DNA from: CAZOKZ01 sp964580585
Lineage (GTDB): Bacteria > Sumerlaeota > Sumerlaeia > SLMS01 > JAHLLQ01
Direction of reading: 5' to 3'
Length of the DNA: 64,000 bases
Assembly (NCBI GenBank): GCA_964580585.1
Contig: CAZOKZ010000005.1
Coordinates: 1-64,000 of the forward strand
A program made the position numbers and the translations under genes. A model generated the notes under the pieces. That model had not been told where the DNA came from. It searched no databases and was given only the letters and a program-made list of their open reading frames with translations. Position 1 is the stretch's first letter; every line of letters begins with the position of its first letter. Below, piece by piece: positions 37,478 to 45,230 of the stretch.

Positions 37478-38215
37478 ATGAACGACCGCCCCTCTACATT
37501 GCGTCCTCTACTCGGCCTGTTCGTCTGCCTGACAGCGGCTGGCCTGTTCGCAAGCGGATGCGCCACCTCACAGCGAACCCTCGAGGACTCCCCCACCGAA
37601 GCCCTCGTTCTTTCCAGTGCGAACGACCAGTATCGCCTGGGCGATGCCCTTGTTTTGAACGCCCGACTGGAATGGTGGGGAGACACCCCGCCCCCCGCGT
37701 GGTTGCTCGATGCCGACGCTCTCGAATTCTGGCTCGCCAACCCGGATACGACACTGCGCCGCGTCTGGCCCGTCGCCCCCGAATCCGATATGACCATGGG
37801 CGACATTACGAGCACCGACGGCTACACGCCCGAGCGCACCTTCGTTTTCACCAACGCCACCCGCAACGCGGGCGAATTTACCCTCGTCGCCAAATGGCAT
37901 ACAGCCCCGGAAAGCACCACCGGAGAGCCACCGCTTTCGCACTGGAGCAGGCCCCTGGCGTTTACCGTCAGCCCTGAACGCGCATTCGAGCGCCGCGCCG
38001 ACGGACTGATCAGCCAGGCCGACGCCGAAAGCCTTGCCCGGCGGGCGCTCAACCTCACCGGCCAAGTCCCCTGCCGCTCGGTGCTGATCGATTCCAACTA
38101 CGGATTGCACGATTGGATCGTTACCTTCCCAGATGGCGAATCTCCTCCGCAAACCGTGGTGATCAATCCCTATCTCGGAACTATTCGTAGCCGTAATCGA
38201 GTCAACTCCCTGTAA
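37478..38215 (+). CDS. Uncharacterised lipoprotein upstream of the secretins
   Basis: 245 residues. The signal ends at lipobox A-S-G-C (Cys28). A beta-rich middle part resembles an immunoglobulin-like fold (LGDALVLNARLEWWGD, RTFVFTNATRNAGEFTLVAKW). The C-terminal ~70 residues (ISQADAESLARRALN, then VVINPYLGTIRSR) may be a small alpha/beta domain. No family recognised. It precedes two secretin genes on the same strand. Because outer-membrane secretins need a lipoprotein pilotin or accessory, that role is a testable inference only. Confidence 0.65.
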   Translation: MNDRPSTLRPLLGLFVCLTAAGLFASGCATSQRTLEDSPTEALVLSSANDQYRLGDALVLNARLEWWGDTPPPAWLLDADALEFWLANPDTTLRRVWPVAPESDMTMGDITSTDGYTPERTFVFTNATRNAGEFTLVAKWHTAPESTTGEPPLSHWSRPLAFTVSPERAFERRADGLISQADAESLARRALNLTGQVPCRSVLIDSNYGLHDWIVTFPDGESPPQTVVINPYLGTIRSRNRVNSL

Positions 38216-38336
38216 GTAAACCGCCGCATTCCGCGGTCACCGACCCGCACACCCTTTGGGTGGATTTTTTCCGAAGCTGCTGCTTCGTGCGCGAGAACTT
38301 TGCCTAAAAATCGATGATACAGAAAGGAATCCGTCG

Positions 38337-39848
38337 ATGAAACCCCAGCATTACAAGCCCACCACCCTGGCTGTTGGCGCCCTGGCGGCACTTGCCTTAT
38401 CCGTCGGAACCAGCGCACATGCCCAGAACATCACGTCGGACGCCGATCGTGTGGTCAAGGTTCTGCGCACCACCAACAAGGCGCAAACCAACCGCTACGT
38501 TCCCAAGGTTTACGAGTTCCAGAACGCCAATCCCTTCGATGTGCGCGCCTACATTCAACGCGCTCTCGAAGTCGAAGAAGGTGGCATGTTTACCTTCGTC
38601 AACCCCGAAGGCACTGGCGGGTTATTCCTGGTGATTTGCCCCGAGTACCAAATTCCGTATCTGGATAAACTGGTCGCCAAACTCGACCGTCCAGGACAAA
38701 CGACGATCAACAAATGGCAACGCACGTACGAACCCACCAAGCACCGGTCGGTTCTCGATGCGGCATTCGTTTCCACGCTCTTTCAATTCGGCGGACCCGA
38801 CATGGCCGCCGGATTCCTCGGCGACGCGGAAACCAACTGCCTGCGTTACATCGGCGCTCCCAGTAGTATTGAAAACATCCTTGCCGGTCTCAAGGTCCTC
38901 GATGTTCCCACCCCCCAAGCCCGCTTGGAAATCGCCCTGTACGAAGTCGATGTCCAGAACGACGGCTCGCTCGGGCTCGATTATATCTCCTGGAAAAACG
39001 GTCCCGGTCGTAATTTGTTCGCCGTCGGCGCTTACGCCGAACGCCAGCACGTCACCGACCTGTACGGCGATAGCAACTTCATTTATGGCGACACGGGCCG
39101 AGGCGTTTACGGTCTGCCTGGGCACAAGATGCACGCCAAAGGCGCCAACGCCGCCTACAATCTGAACGTCAACTCGGCGTACTTCGATTTCCTCGCCGCC
39201 AAAGGCAAAGCCCGCACGATTAACAAAGCTTCCGTCTCGGCCATGACCGCCACGCCCTTCTCGGTTGAATCGATCGACCGCGTTTTCTTCACCAAAGCGC
39301 GTACGGGCGATGCCAACGCGTTACGCGATCCGAACGAACCGCTCGATGCGTATGGCGAAGATGGCGATTTTCCGGATAACCGCACGGTTGTTTTCGATTC
39401 GGATGAAATCGGCATCTCGCTCGAGGGTTTGGTGTGGCTCGGCGAAGAAGGCAGCATCGTGGTCGATCTCGAAAACTCGGTTTCCACTCTCTCCGGTTAT
39501 TCGGGAACCGGTGTTCCGCTGATCAACGAACAATCCTACGAAACCACGCTGACCCTGAGCCCCGGCGAAGAAATCGTCATCGGTGGCCTCTCGCGCCAGC
39601 GCATCGTCGAAGGCGGCAGCAAAATCCCGGTTCTCGGCTCCTTGCCCGTCATTGGCTGGTTGTTTGGCGGTGAAAAAGACCTCTCGCAAAAGACAATGGT
39701 CGTGTGCGCGTTGCGCGCCGTGCGTGTGGAAGACATGTCCGGCCTGACAGTCGAAGACGACACCATCATGTCCCGCGCCAAGGGCGAACTGCCCGTCACC
39801 GTCGAGCCCGCCCCCGTTGGTTTCGATCAATGGGGCCTCGATCAGTAA
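38337..39848 (+). CDS. Secretin-family outer-membrane protein (first of tandem pair)
   Basis: 503 residues from the ATG at 38337 with AAAGGAA upstream. The signal peptide ends near AHA. An N-terminal region resembles secretin N-modules (VPKVYEFQNANPFDVRAYIQRAL). The C-terminal secretin domain shows VPLINEQSYETTLTLSPG, GGLSRQR and KIPVLGSLPVIGWLFGG, the transmembrane-gate signature. After it comes a 45-residue tail ending GFDQW. It is shorter than type II or type IV pilus secretins, and no other secretion gene lies adjacent. It would form a multimeric outer-membrane channel. Its neighbour is a paralog with the same tail. Confidence 0.85.
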   Translation: MKPQHYKPTTLAVGALAALALSVGTSAHAQNITSDADRVVKVLRTTNKAQTNRYVPKVYEFQNANPFDVRAYIQRALEVEEGGMFTFVNPEGTGGLFLVICPEYQIPYLDKLVAKLDRPGQTTINKWQRTYEPTKHRSVLDAAFVSTLFQFGGPDMAAGFLGDAETNCLRYIGAPSSIENILAGLKVLDVPTPQARLEIALYEVDVQNDGSLGLDYISWKNGPGRNLFAVGAYAERQHVTDLYGDSNFIYGDTGRGVYGLPGHKMHAKGANAAYNLNVNSAYFDFLAAKGKARTINKASVSAMTATPFSVESIDRVFFTKARTGDANALRDPNEPLDAYGEDGDFPDNRTVVFDSDEIGISLEGLVWLGEEGSIVVDLENSVSTLSGYSGTGVPLINEQSYETTLTLSPGEEIVIGGLSRQRIVEGGSKIPVLGSLPVIGWLFGGEKDLSQKTMVVCALRAVRVEDMSGLTVEDDTIMSRAKGELPVTVEPAPVGFDQWGLDQ

Positions 39849-39887
39849 ACCCGACCATCGCGCACATCATCCAAGGAGACCATCATC

Positions 39888-41663
39888 GTGAATAAGAAGC
39901 GACTTTCCCCCCGAAAATACTTCCTTTGTTTTGCCGCCGCCGTTTTAACTACCACCGTCGGCGCTCAGGACTTCGCCGCGGGCGTGCAAGCGCGTCACGG
40001 CAACACAGCCCCGACTGCGGGCGCCAGCCATGTGGACGATTATCTGTACCAGGACGAACAAATCAACGTCCTGCCCACCGATGGTGTCGTGCGCGTGCTG
40101 CGCACCAACCAGAAAAACCTCGTCAATGATTACGTGACCGAAGCCATTCCGATCCAGCATGCGTTGATCAGCGAAATCCTGCACATCAGCCGCGTCATGA
40201 CCGCCAAAGAAGGCGGTTGGGCCGAGGTGATGTTCAACAAAGCCGACGGCACCAACCATGTTTCCGTCGTTTGCCCCCCGCACGAATTGCCTTACTTGCG
40301 CGACGCGATTACGAAACTCGATAAACCATATCTGCGCTTGTTCGACGATGGCAGCGTACAGACCGAACAGAAAATGCGTCACCGTCCCGCCGCCGTTGTC
40401 GCCGCCATTGCCGATGGATGGGCACCGTTTGGTTCGACCGAAGTCGATGTGCGCGCCAACAAAGCCATTCACTCCGATGAAGCCGTCTGGAGCAAAAAAT
40501 GGCACGCGGCAGCCAACATGATCGACTTTCCCGTGCACGAAGCAGACCTCGATATCACGATCTACGAAGTCGATACCGACGCGGGACTGCGTTTGGGCCT
40601 CGATTATATTGCTTGGAAAAATGGCCCGGGACAAACGTTGTTCGATGTCATGCTGGCAGGTCACGACAGCCGCCAGACCTATCACAATCAAACGAGCATT
40701 TACGACTACGTAAATCCGCTCAATTCGCAAATCGCCGACGGCGTGATCGAAGCCGGTTCAAAAACTTACAGCGCATCGGCCAACTATCTGCTGACGGCGG
40801 CGTATGTCGATTTCCTTGCCACCAAGGGTCGCGCCCGCGTGGTGAACTCCTCGACGTTGCGCGTCACTTCGGGCCACAGCGCCGAGCTGTCCATGATCTC
40901 CGACGTGCTGGCTTTCCAAACTTCTCCCAGCACCCCGACAAACGGCTTTGTGCCTTCGTCGGACGGCAATCCGCTTTACACGGTTCACCTGGGCCCGGAT
41001 GGCGAACCTGAAAAGGTGCGCGTGGACGATGACGGGAATCCGATTTTGGCCGGTGGAAACTTTATCCCCGATCCGGATGGCGAGTACGTTCTGGTTCCAG
41101 GATACGGCAACGCCCACACAGCGTCGCGTGAACTGGACCGTGAATCTGCCGATGTGGAAATCGGCGTCTCGCTCGACCTGTTCCCGTCGATCGCGCTGGA
41201 ATCGATGGAACTTGAAATCGACCTGAGCGAACGCTCGGTCACGGGCATCTCCCCCAACGGCACCCCAATCGTCAGCGAATTCAACGTGTATTCGGAAGTT
41301 CGCCTGGCCGACGGGCAACCGTTCGTCCTCAGCGGTCTGCGTCGAAGCGTGGACGCGCAATCCACCGCCAAAGTTCCGATTCTCGGCTCGCTGCCCGTCG
41401 TCGGTTATCTGTTCGGTGGTGAAAACAACGCCAAGAGTGAAAAGACCCTCGTCGCCGTTATCGTTCCGCGTTTCTACTCGGTACCACCCAACCCAGATGA
41501 GATACGCGACGACACGCAGGGCGAATACGACTATGGCCGTTATGCGGGTATGGCATCGTGGGCCGAAGACGTCATTTCGCAAGCCGAAGGCAACGCGCCT
41601 GTCGAGCTGACGCCGAACATGGCTGGCTTCGACCAATGGATTCTCGATGGTGAAACGTTCTGA
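39888..41663 (+). CDS. Secretin-family outer-membrane protein (second of tandem pair)
   Basis: 591 residues from a GTG at 39888 with AAGGAGA 9 nt upstream. The signal peptide ends near VGA. It parallels the first secretin throughout: IPIQHALISEILHISRVM near the start, GLDYIAWKNGPGQTLFDV in the middle (GLDYISWKNGPGRNLFAV in the first), and the gate motif KVPILGSLPVVGYLFGG. It also ends in a tail with GFDQW. An inserted ~80 residues at about 345-425 (NGFVPSSDGNPLYTVHLG) is absent from its neighbour. The pair presumably arose by duplication. A strong terminator follows 38 bp downstream. Confidence 0.85.
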   Translation: MNKKRLSPRKYFLCFAAAVLTTTVGAQDFAAGVQARHGNTAPTAGASHVDDYLYQDEQINVLPTDGVVRVLRTNQKNLVNDYVTEAIPIQHALISEILHISRVMTAKEGGWAEVMFNKADGTNHVSVVCPPHELPYLRDAITKLDKPYLRLFDDGSVQTEQKMRHRPAAVVAAIADGWAPFGSTEVDVRANKAIHSDEAVWSKKWHAAANMIDFPVHEADLDITIYEVDTDAGLRLGLDYIAWKNGPGQTLFDVMLAGHDSRQTYHNQTSIYDYVNPLNSQIADGVIEAGSKTYSASANYLLTAAYVDFLATKGRARVVNSSTLRVTSGHSAELSMISDVLAFQTSPSTPTNGFVPSSDGNPLYTVHLGPDGEPEKVRVDDDGNPILAGGNFIPDPDGEYVLVPGYGNAHTASRELDRESADVEIGVSLDLFPSIALESMELEIDLSERSVTGISPNGTPIVSEFNVYSEVRLADGQPFVLSGLRRSVDAQSTAKVPILGSLPVVGYLFGGENNAKSEKTLVAVIVPRFYSVPPNPDEIRDDTQGEYDYGRYAGMASWAEDVISQAEGNAPVELTPNMAGFDQWILDGETF

Positions 41664-41700
41664 TTGATTCAACGCGCGCGAGGCGTTGAGCCCGCAACAG

Positions 41701-41745
41701 CAACGCTCCCCGAAGCATGGCACAGCTTCGGGGAGCGTTGTTTTT
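41701..41745 (+). terminator. Rho-independent terminator of the secretin operon
   Basis: A perfect 16-bp stem (CAACGCTCCCCGAAGC and its complement) with an 8-nt loop is followed by a run of five to six T. It lies 38 bp after the second secretin stop. Confidence 0.92.
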
Positions 41746-41798
41746 AATCGAGTGTCAGGATCTGGAAACTATTTCTAACCTCGTCCCATGCTATTAAA

Positions 41799-41957
41799 TC
41801 AATGTCCGCCGCTGTGCATCAGCATCCACGTGGCGAACAAAGCCAGGGCAGAAAGCCCGCCAAGGACCAATCCAAACCAGAACGCCATGTTCATGGTGGT
41901 GGACTGCGACGCCGCGCGCGCCTCGAGTTGCTCTTTAACAGAAGTATTCATTGCCAT
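41799..41957 (-). CDS. Small single-pass membrane protein (52 aa)
   Basis: 52 residues if it starts at the ATG at 41957, which has GGGAGG about 12 nt upstream. An ATG two codons later also works. A polar N-terminus (NTSVKEQLEARAASQST) leads into one helix (MAFWFGLVLGGLSALALFATWML) and a short His-containing tail (HSGGH). No family recognised. It resembles small subunits or assembly factors of respiratory complexes only in general layout. Its neighbours do not clarify the function. Confidence 0.5.
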   Translation of the reverse strand: MAMNTSVKEQLEARAASQSTTMNMAFWFGLVLGGLSALALFATWMLMHSGGH

Positions 41958-42183
41958 GATTGCGGTTTGCCTCCCCGCGAAATAACCGGCGGCATCGCGC
42001 CACCGTTGAAACGGGAAAATAGTCCACACACGCCCCCAACAGGGCAAGGCGGATCGTCGGAAATTCAAAAGCTCGCCCCGCTATCGAAAACAAATTCTTG
42101 GGATTGCTTCTTTCCTTCGTCCTCGGCAAACTTGGAGCGCTTCAAAAGGTCCCCAGACTTGATTCGTCGAGGCAATTCCACTC

Positions 42184-43092
42184 ATGAGCCAACGACCTGC
42201 CTTTATCTATCATCCCGACTATGAAATGGACATCGGCCAACACGTATTTCCGACCGTCAAGTTTCGCCTGATCAAAGAACAACTCCTGCTCGAAGGTCTG
42301 ATTCGCGCAGACGAAGTCGAGGAACCTCCATTGGCCTCTGACGAGGACCTTCTGACCGTTCTCGACCCCGCCTACCTGGACGACATGCGCCATTGCCGCT
42401 CGACCGAGCGAACAATTTACAGCGAATTACCGATTACCGACGAAATTATCAACGGATGCATTCGCTGCGCCGGCGGCACGATCCTGGCCGTGGAACGCGC
42501 CGTAAAATGTGGCGGAGCCTGTCATTTTGGCGGTGGGTTTCACCATGGATTCGCCGACCACGCCGAGGGATTTTGCTATATTAACGATGTCGCAATCGGA
42601 GCCGCAGTGGCTTGCGCGCGCGGATGGGCCAAAAAAGTAGCCATTATCGACGCAGACGTGCACCAAGGCAATGGAACCGCCCGTATTTTCCAAAGCAACC
42701 CCAACGTCTTCACGTTTTCGATTCATCAGGAACTTCTCTATCCTCCGAAACAAAAGGGCGACCTGGACGTCGGGCTGCCCAATCTCGTCGGCGATGACGA
42801 ATACTGCAAAACACTTGAACGCGCCATGCAACGCATCCTGCGCGATTTCCAACCCGACCTCGTCATCTACGTCGCAGGCGCCGATCCATTCGAAGACGAC
42901 CAACTTGGCGACCTCGGGCTTTCTTTCGAGGGCATGAAACGTCGCGACCGCATTGTGATACGCCCCCTTGCCCATGCCAGGATACCGTTCGCCACCGTCA
43001 CCGCAGGCGGATATGCGCGCAAAGTCGAAGACACCGTAGAGCTTCACGTGCAAACCGTTCGCGTGGCTATCGATGCATTGGAAAACCTGTAA
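42184..43092 (+). CDS. Histone-deacetylase-family (class IV-like) hydrolase
   Basis: 302 residues. Conserved features of zinc-dependent deacetylases are intact: His-His dyad in GGGFHHGFADHAEGFCYIND (120-121), metal ligands Asp158 and His160 in IDADVHQGNGT, Asp234 in AGADPFEDDQLG, and a Gly-Gly-Tyr near the end (TAGGYA). The compact length and FCYIND pattern are closest to HDAC11-like bacterial enzymes, which remove acyl groups from lysine, polyamines or small molecules. Substrate not inferable. The gene stands alone between a small membrane protein (opposite strand) and the ArsC-like gene. Confidence 0.9.
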   Translation: MSQRPAFIYHPDYEMDIGQHVFPTVKFRLIKEQLLLEGLIRADEVEEPPLASDEDLLTVLDPAYLDDMRHCRSTERTIYSELPITDEIINGCIRCAGGTILAVERAVKCGGACHFGGGFHHGFADHAEGFCYINDVAIGAAVACARGWAKKVAIIDADVHQGNGTARIFQSNPNVFTFSIHQELLYPPKQKGDLDVGLPNLVGDDEYCKTLERAMQRILRDFQPDLVIYVAGADPFEDDQLGDLGLSFEGMKRRDRIVIRPLAHARIPFATVTAGGYARKVEDTVELHVQTVRVAIDALENL

Positions 43093-43153
43093 TCTTTATC
43101 CCAAACAGCATGGCTGAAATCGATTCTGCTGAAATTAATCAAAATCTGGAACC

Positions 43154-43182
43154 TTGAGACAATATTATTTGCGTGATATTTA
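43154..43182 (+). promoter_or_regulatory. Candidate sigma-70 promoter for the ArsC-like gene
   Basis: TTGAGA (43154-43159) and TATTTA (43177-43182) are separated by 17 nt in an AT-rich stretch about 115 bp upstream of the 43297 start. Sequence match only. Confidence 0.35.
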
Positions 43183-43296
43183 TATTTTTTGAAAAAAGCT
43201 GGGGACAAAATTGGCGCTTGCATTCCACGCGGGTCTTATGCGACCGTATGTCAAGCGTGTAACTCAATTCTAATCAGAGGGAAGTTCAGAGGCAGA

Positions 43297-43638
43297 ATGG
43301 CCAAAGTGACCGTCTACTACAAGCCCAAGTGCCGGACTTGTAAGAAAGCGATCAAGTTGCTGGAGGAGCTTGGGCACGAGATGGACTTGCGCGATCTGGA
43401 TGAATACCCCCCTCCCAGATCTCTGCTTGAAACCCATATCGACGCCAAGAACGTTAAAGCGTATCTCAATACGTACTCAGCAGCTTATCGCGACCATGGA
43501 TTGAAAGACGATCCGCCTACGAAAAAGGGCGCTATCGAGTTGATGATGCGCGACCCGAATTTGATTAAGCGGCCCGTCGTCGTGAAGGGAAAACGCGCTG
43601 TCTTCGGATGCGATGAAGATGGTCTGCGCGAACTCTGA
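43297..43638 (+). CDS. ArsC/Spx-family thioredoxin-fold protein
   Basis: 113 residues from the ATG at 43297 with AGAGG upstream. The frame is open about 100 bp further upstream but without a ribosome site. The thioredoxin-like start VTVYYKPKCRTCKKAIKLLEEL carries a CxxC pair (Cys12 and Cys15), as in Spx, where ArsC reductases have a single cysteine here. The late LIKRPVVVKGKRAVFG equals the family's RRPIV segment. Likely a glutaredoxin-dependent reductase (YffB/ArsC-like) or Spx-like regulator; the sequence alone does not decide. A hairpin follows 25 bp after the stop. Confidence 0.8.
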   Translation: MAKVTVYYKPKCRTCKKAIKLLEELGHEMDLRDLDEYPPPRSLLETHIDAKNVKAYLNTYSAAYRDHGLKDDPPTKKGAIELMMRDPNLIKRPVVVKGKRAVFGCDEDGLREL

Positions 43639-43663
43639 GCGTCGGTAGATCATAAAGTTCTCC

Positions 43664-43698
43664 AGCCCCCCAGCCTGTCAGCTTGACAGAGGGGGGCT
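43664..43698 (+). terminator. GC-rich hairpin after the ArsC-like gene
   Basis: AGCCCCCC and GGGGGGCT arms (8 bp) enclose an inner palindrome CTGTCAAGCTGACAG-like core (CTGTCAGCTTGACAG). No strong T-run follows, so termination is likely but not certain. Confidence 0.6.
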
Positions 43699-43777
43699 TG
43701 GTTGCGCTTAAACGCCTCTTTCAAAATGGAACCCGAACGTTCCAATACCCATATCGCCCTCCTGGAACCCGAACGGC

Positions 43778-45046
43778 TTGAAAACTCTCCGCTATTATGT
43801 CTTGCGCGAGCTCGCAGCGCCCATTGTGCTCAGCGCAGCATTCTTCACCATCGTTCTCATCATCGTCCGTCTGTTCGACGTGGCCGACATGATGCTGAAA
43901 GCCGGTGTCGGTGGCGGAGTACTACTGGAATTCCTCGTCGTTGTCGTTGGAACGCTGATCACGCTCACCATTCCGATGGCTGTACTGCTGGGTACCTTGA
44001 TTGGTGTTGGCCGTTTGACCTCGGAGAACGAAATCCTCGCCATTCGCTCGGCAGGCATTTCTCTCCTCCATGTTTTCCTTCCCATCGTGATCGGCAGTCT
44101 GCTGCTGGCATTTGTTTTGATGGGCAGCAATTCGTTCCTCATGCCTGGATTCGTCCGGCACATCGACTCGTTGATCTTCCGCATCCAGTTTGGTATTCTC
44201 ACCAATTTGAAACCCGGTGTTTTTTACGACGACTTGGGACCCAAAGACAGCGATCTTACCCTTTATTTTGAAAGCCTCAATCCCGACATTACACCAAGCG
44301 CCACCCCCGCTTTGAACATGAGCGGCGTCAGCATGCGCATGAAAGTCCAAGGGAATGAGATTGACCCCCAGGACATCGACAGCATGACCGAAGAGGAACG
44401 CGACGCCTGGAAACAACGTCGTAAGAGCGGAAAAGACGATCAGGAGTTCCTGATTTTTGCCCAAACCGGCACCATCGAAGGCGCCGACAACGGCAAGGAA
44501 ATCCTTCTGACGTTGAATAACGGCACCTGGATCCCCCTCAGCGACCGCGAATCCGACGTCGCCACGATCATCCGGTTCGACCAGTTGGAAAATATCCTCG
44601 AAAGCAACAGCGAAGACATCGAATCCACCCGCGAGGTCAGTCCCCAGGAACTCGACACCCCGGACCTGGCCCATCAAGTTTTCAACCCACCCACCAGCGA
44701 TGTTTATCGTGAAGAATCCGGCGAAGGTTTGAAGATTACCCAAGCCTGGCGTCGCCATTTCTCCCTGCGCAACGAACTGATCCAGCGATTCACCATGCCG
44801 CTGGCCGTCGTTGCCTTCGTTTTGATCGCCATCCCGCTCGCCATTGAGATACGTCCCCGCGCCAAATCGCTTTCGCTGCTGATCGCTATCGGCCTGATCG
44901 TTGGTTACTACGCGCTCTTCGTCATGGCAGGCAACGTCAGCGCCAACGGAGCAGGTTGGTTCACGGCAATTCTGATGTATATGCTGCCAAACCTTATCAT
45001 CGGCGGCATCGGTTGCTGGATGATGAAACGCGCCCTCATGCGGTAG
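43778..45046 (+). CDS. LptF/LptG-family lipopolysaccharide export permease
   Basis: 422 residues starting at a TTG (43778) that opens directly with the family start KTLRYYVLRELAAPIVLSAAFFTIVLII; no ATG fits better. Three N-terminal helices, a periplasmic beta-jellyroll region (about 130-320) and three C-terminal helices (RFTMPLAVVAFVLIAIPLAIEIRPRAKSL as the fourth) follow the YjgP/YjgQ layout. The periplasmic part has an acidic insertion (about 195-290). It would form the LptB2FG transporter moving LPS or a similar glycolipid to the outer membrane. No partner lpt gene is next to it. Two TGGAACCCGAA repeats lie just upstream. Confidence 0.88.
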   Translation: MKTLRYYVLRELAAPIVLSAAFFTIVLIIVRLFDVADMMLKAGVGGGVLLEFLVVVVGTLITLTIPMAVLLGTLIGVGRLTSENEILAIRSAGISLLHVFLPIVIGSLLLAFVLMGSNSFLMPGFVRHIDSLIFRIQFGILTNLKPGVFYDDLGPKDSDLTLYFESLNPDITPSATPALNMSGVSMRMKVQGNEIDPQDIDSMTEEERDAWKQRRKSGKDDQEFLIFAQTGTIEGADNGKEILLTLNNGTWIPLSDRESDVATIIRFDQLENILESNSEDIESTREVSPQELDTPDLAHQVFNPPTSDVYREESGEGLKITQAWRRHFSLRNELIQRFTMPLAVVAFVLIAIPLAIEIRPRAKSLSLLIAIGLIVGYYALFVMAGNVSANGAGWFTAILMYMLPNLIIGGIGCWMMKRALMR

Positions 45047-45093
45047 CGACAAAAACATCCAATCGAAACACCGAGAACTAAAACTCCTGGCGT

Positions 45094-45122
45094 GGAACCC
45101 GAATCGTTTTCCGGTTGTCAAA
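45094..45122 (+). promoter_or_regulatory. Candidate ECF-sigma promoter upstream of the 1045-aa protein
   Basis: GGAACC (45094-45099) and GTCAAA (45117-45122), 17 nt apart, resemble the RpoE-type pattern GGAACTT / TCAAA. The same TGGAACCCGAA string occurs twice before the LptF-like gene (43727 and 43763). No ECF sigma gene is in the window, so this is a pattern match only. Confidence 0.35.
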
Positions 45123-45230
45123 TCAGAAACAGTCTTCTCTCGCATTTCATACCCCATCTCGGGTAATCTTGGTGTCACAAAGTCCCCCACCCAAACGTTT
45201 TATGCCATAGGTCATCATTGGAGGATCTTC

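Noticed and set aside
43922..45190. Long open frame (about 422 codons) antisense to the LptF/LptG gene
   Set aside because: It mirrors a well-supported permease gene; composition is that of an antisense shadow, with no recognisable domain.
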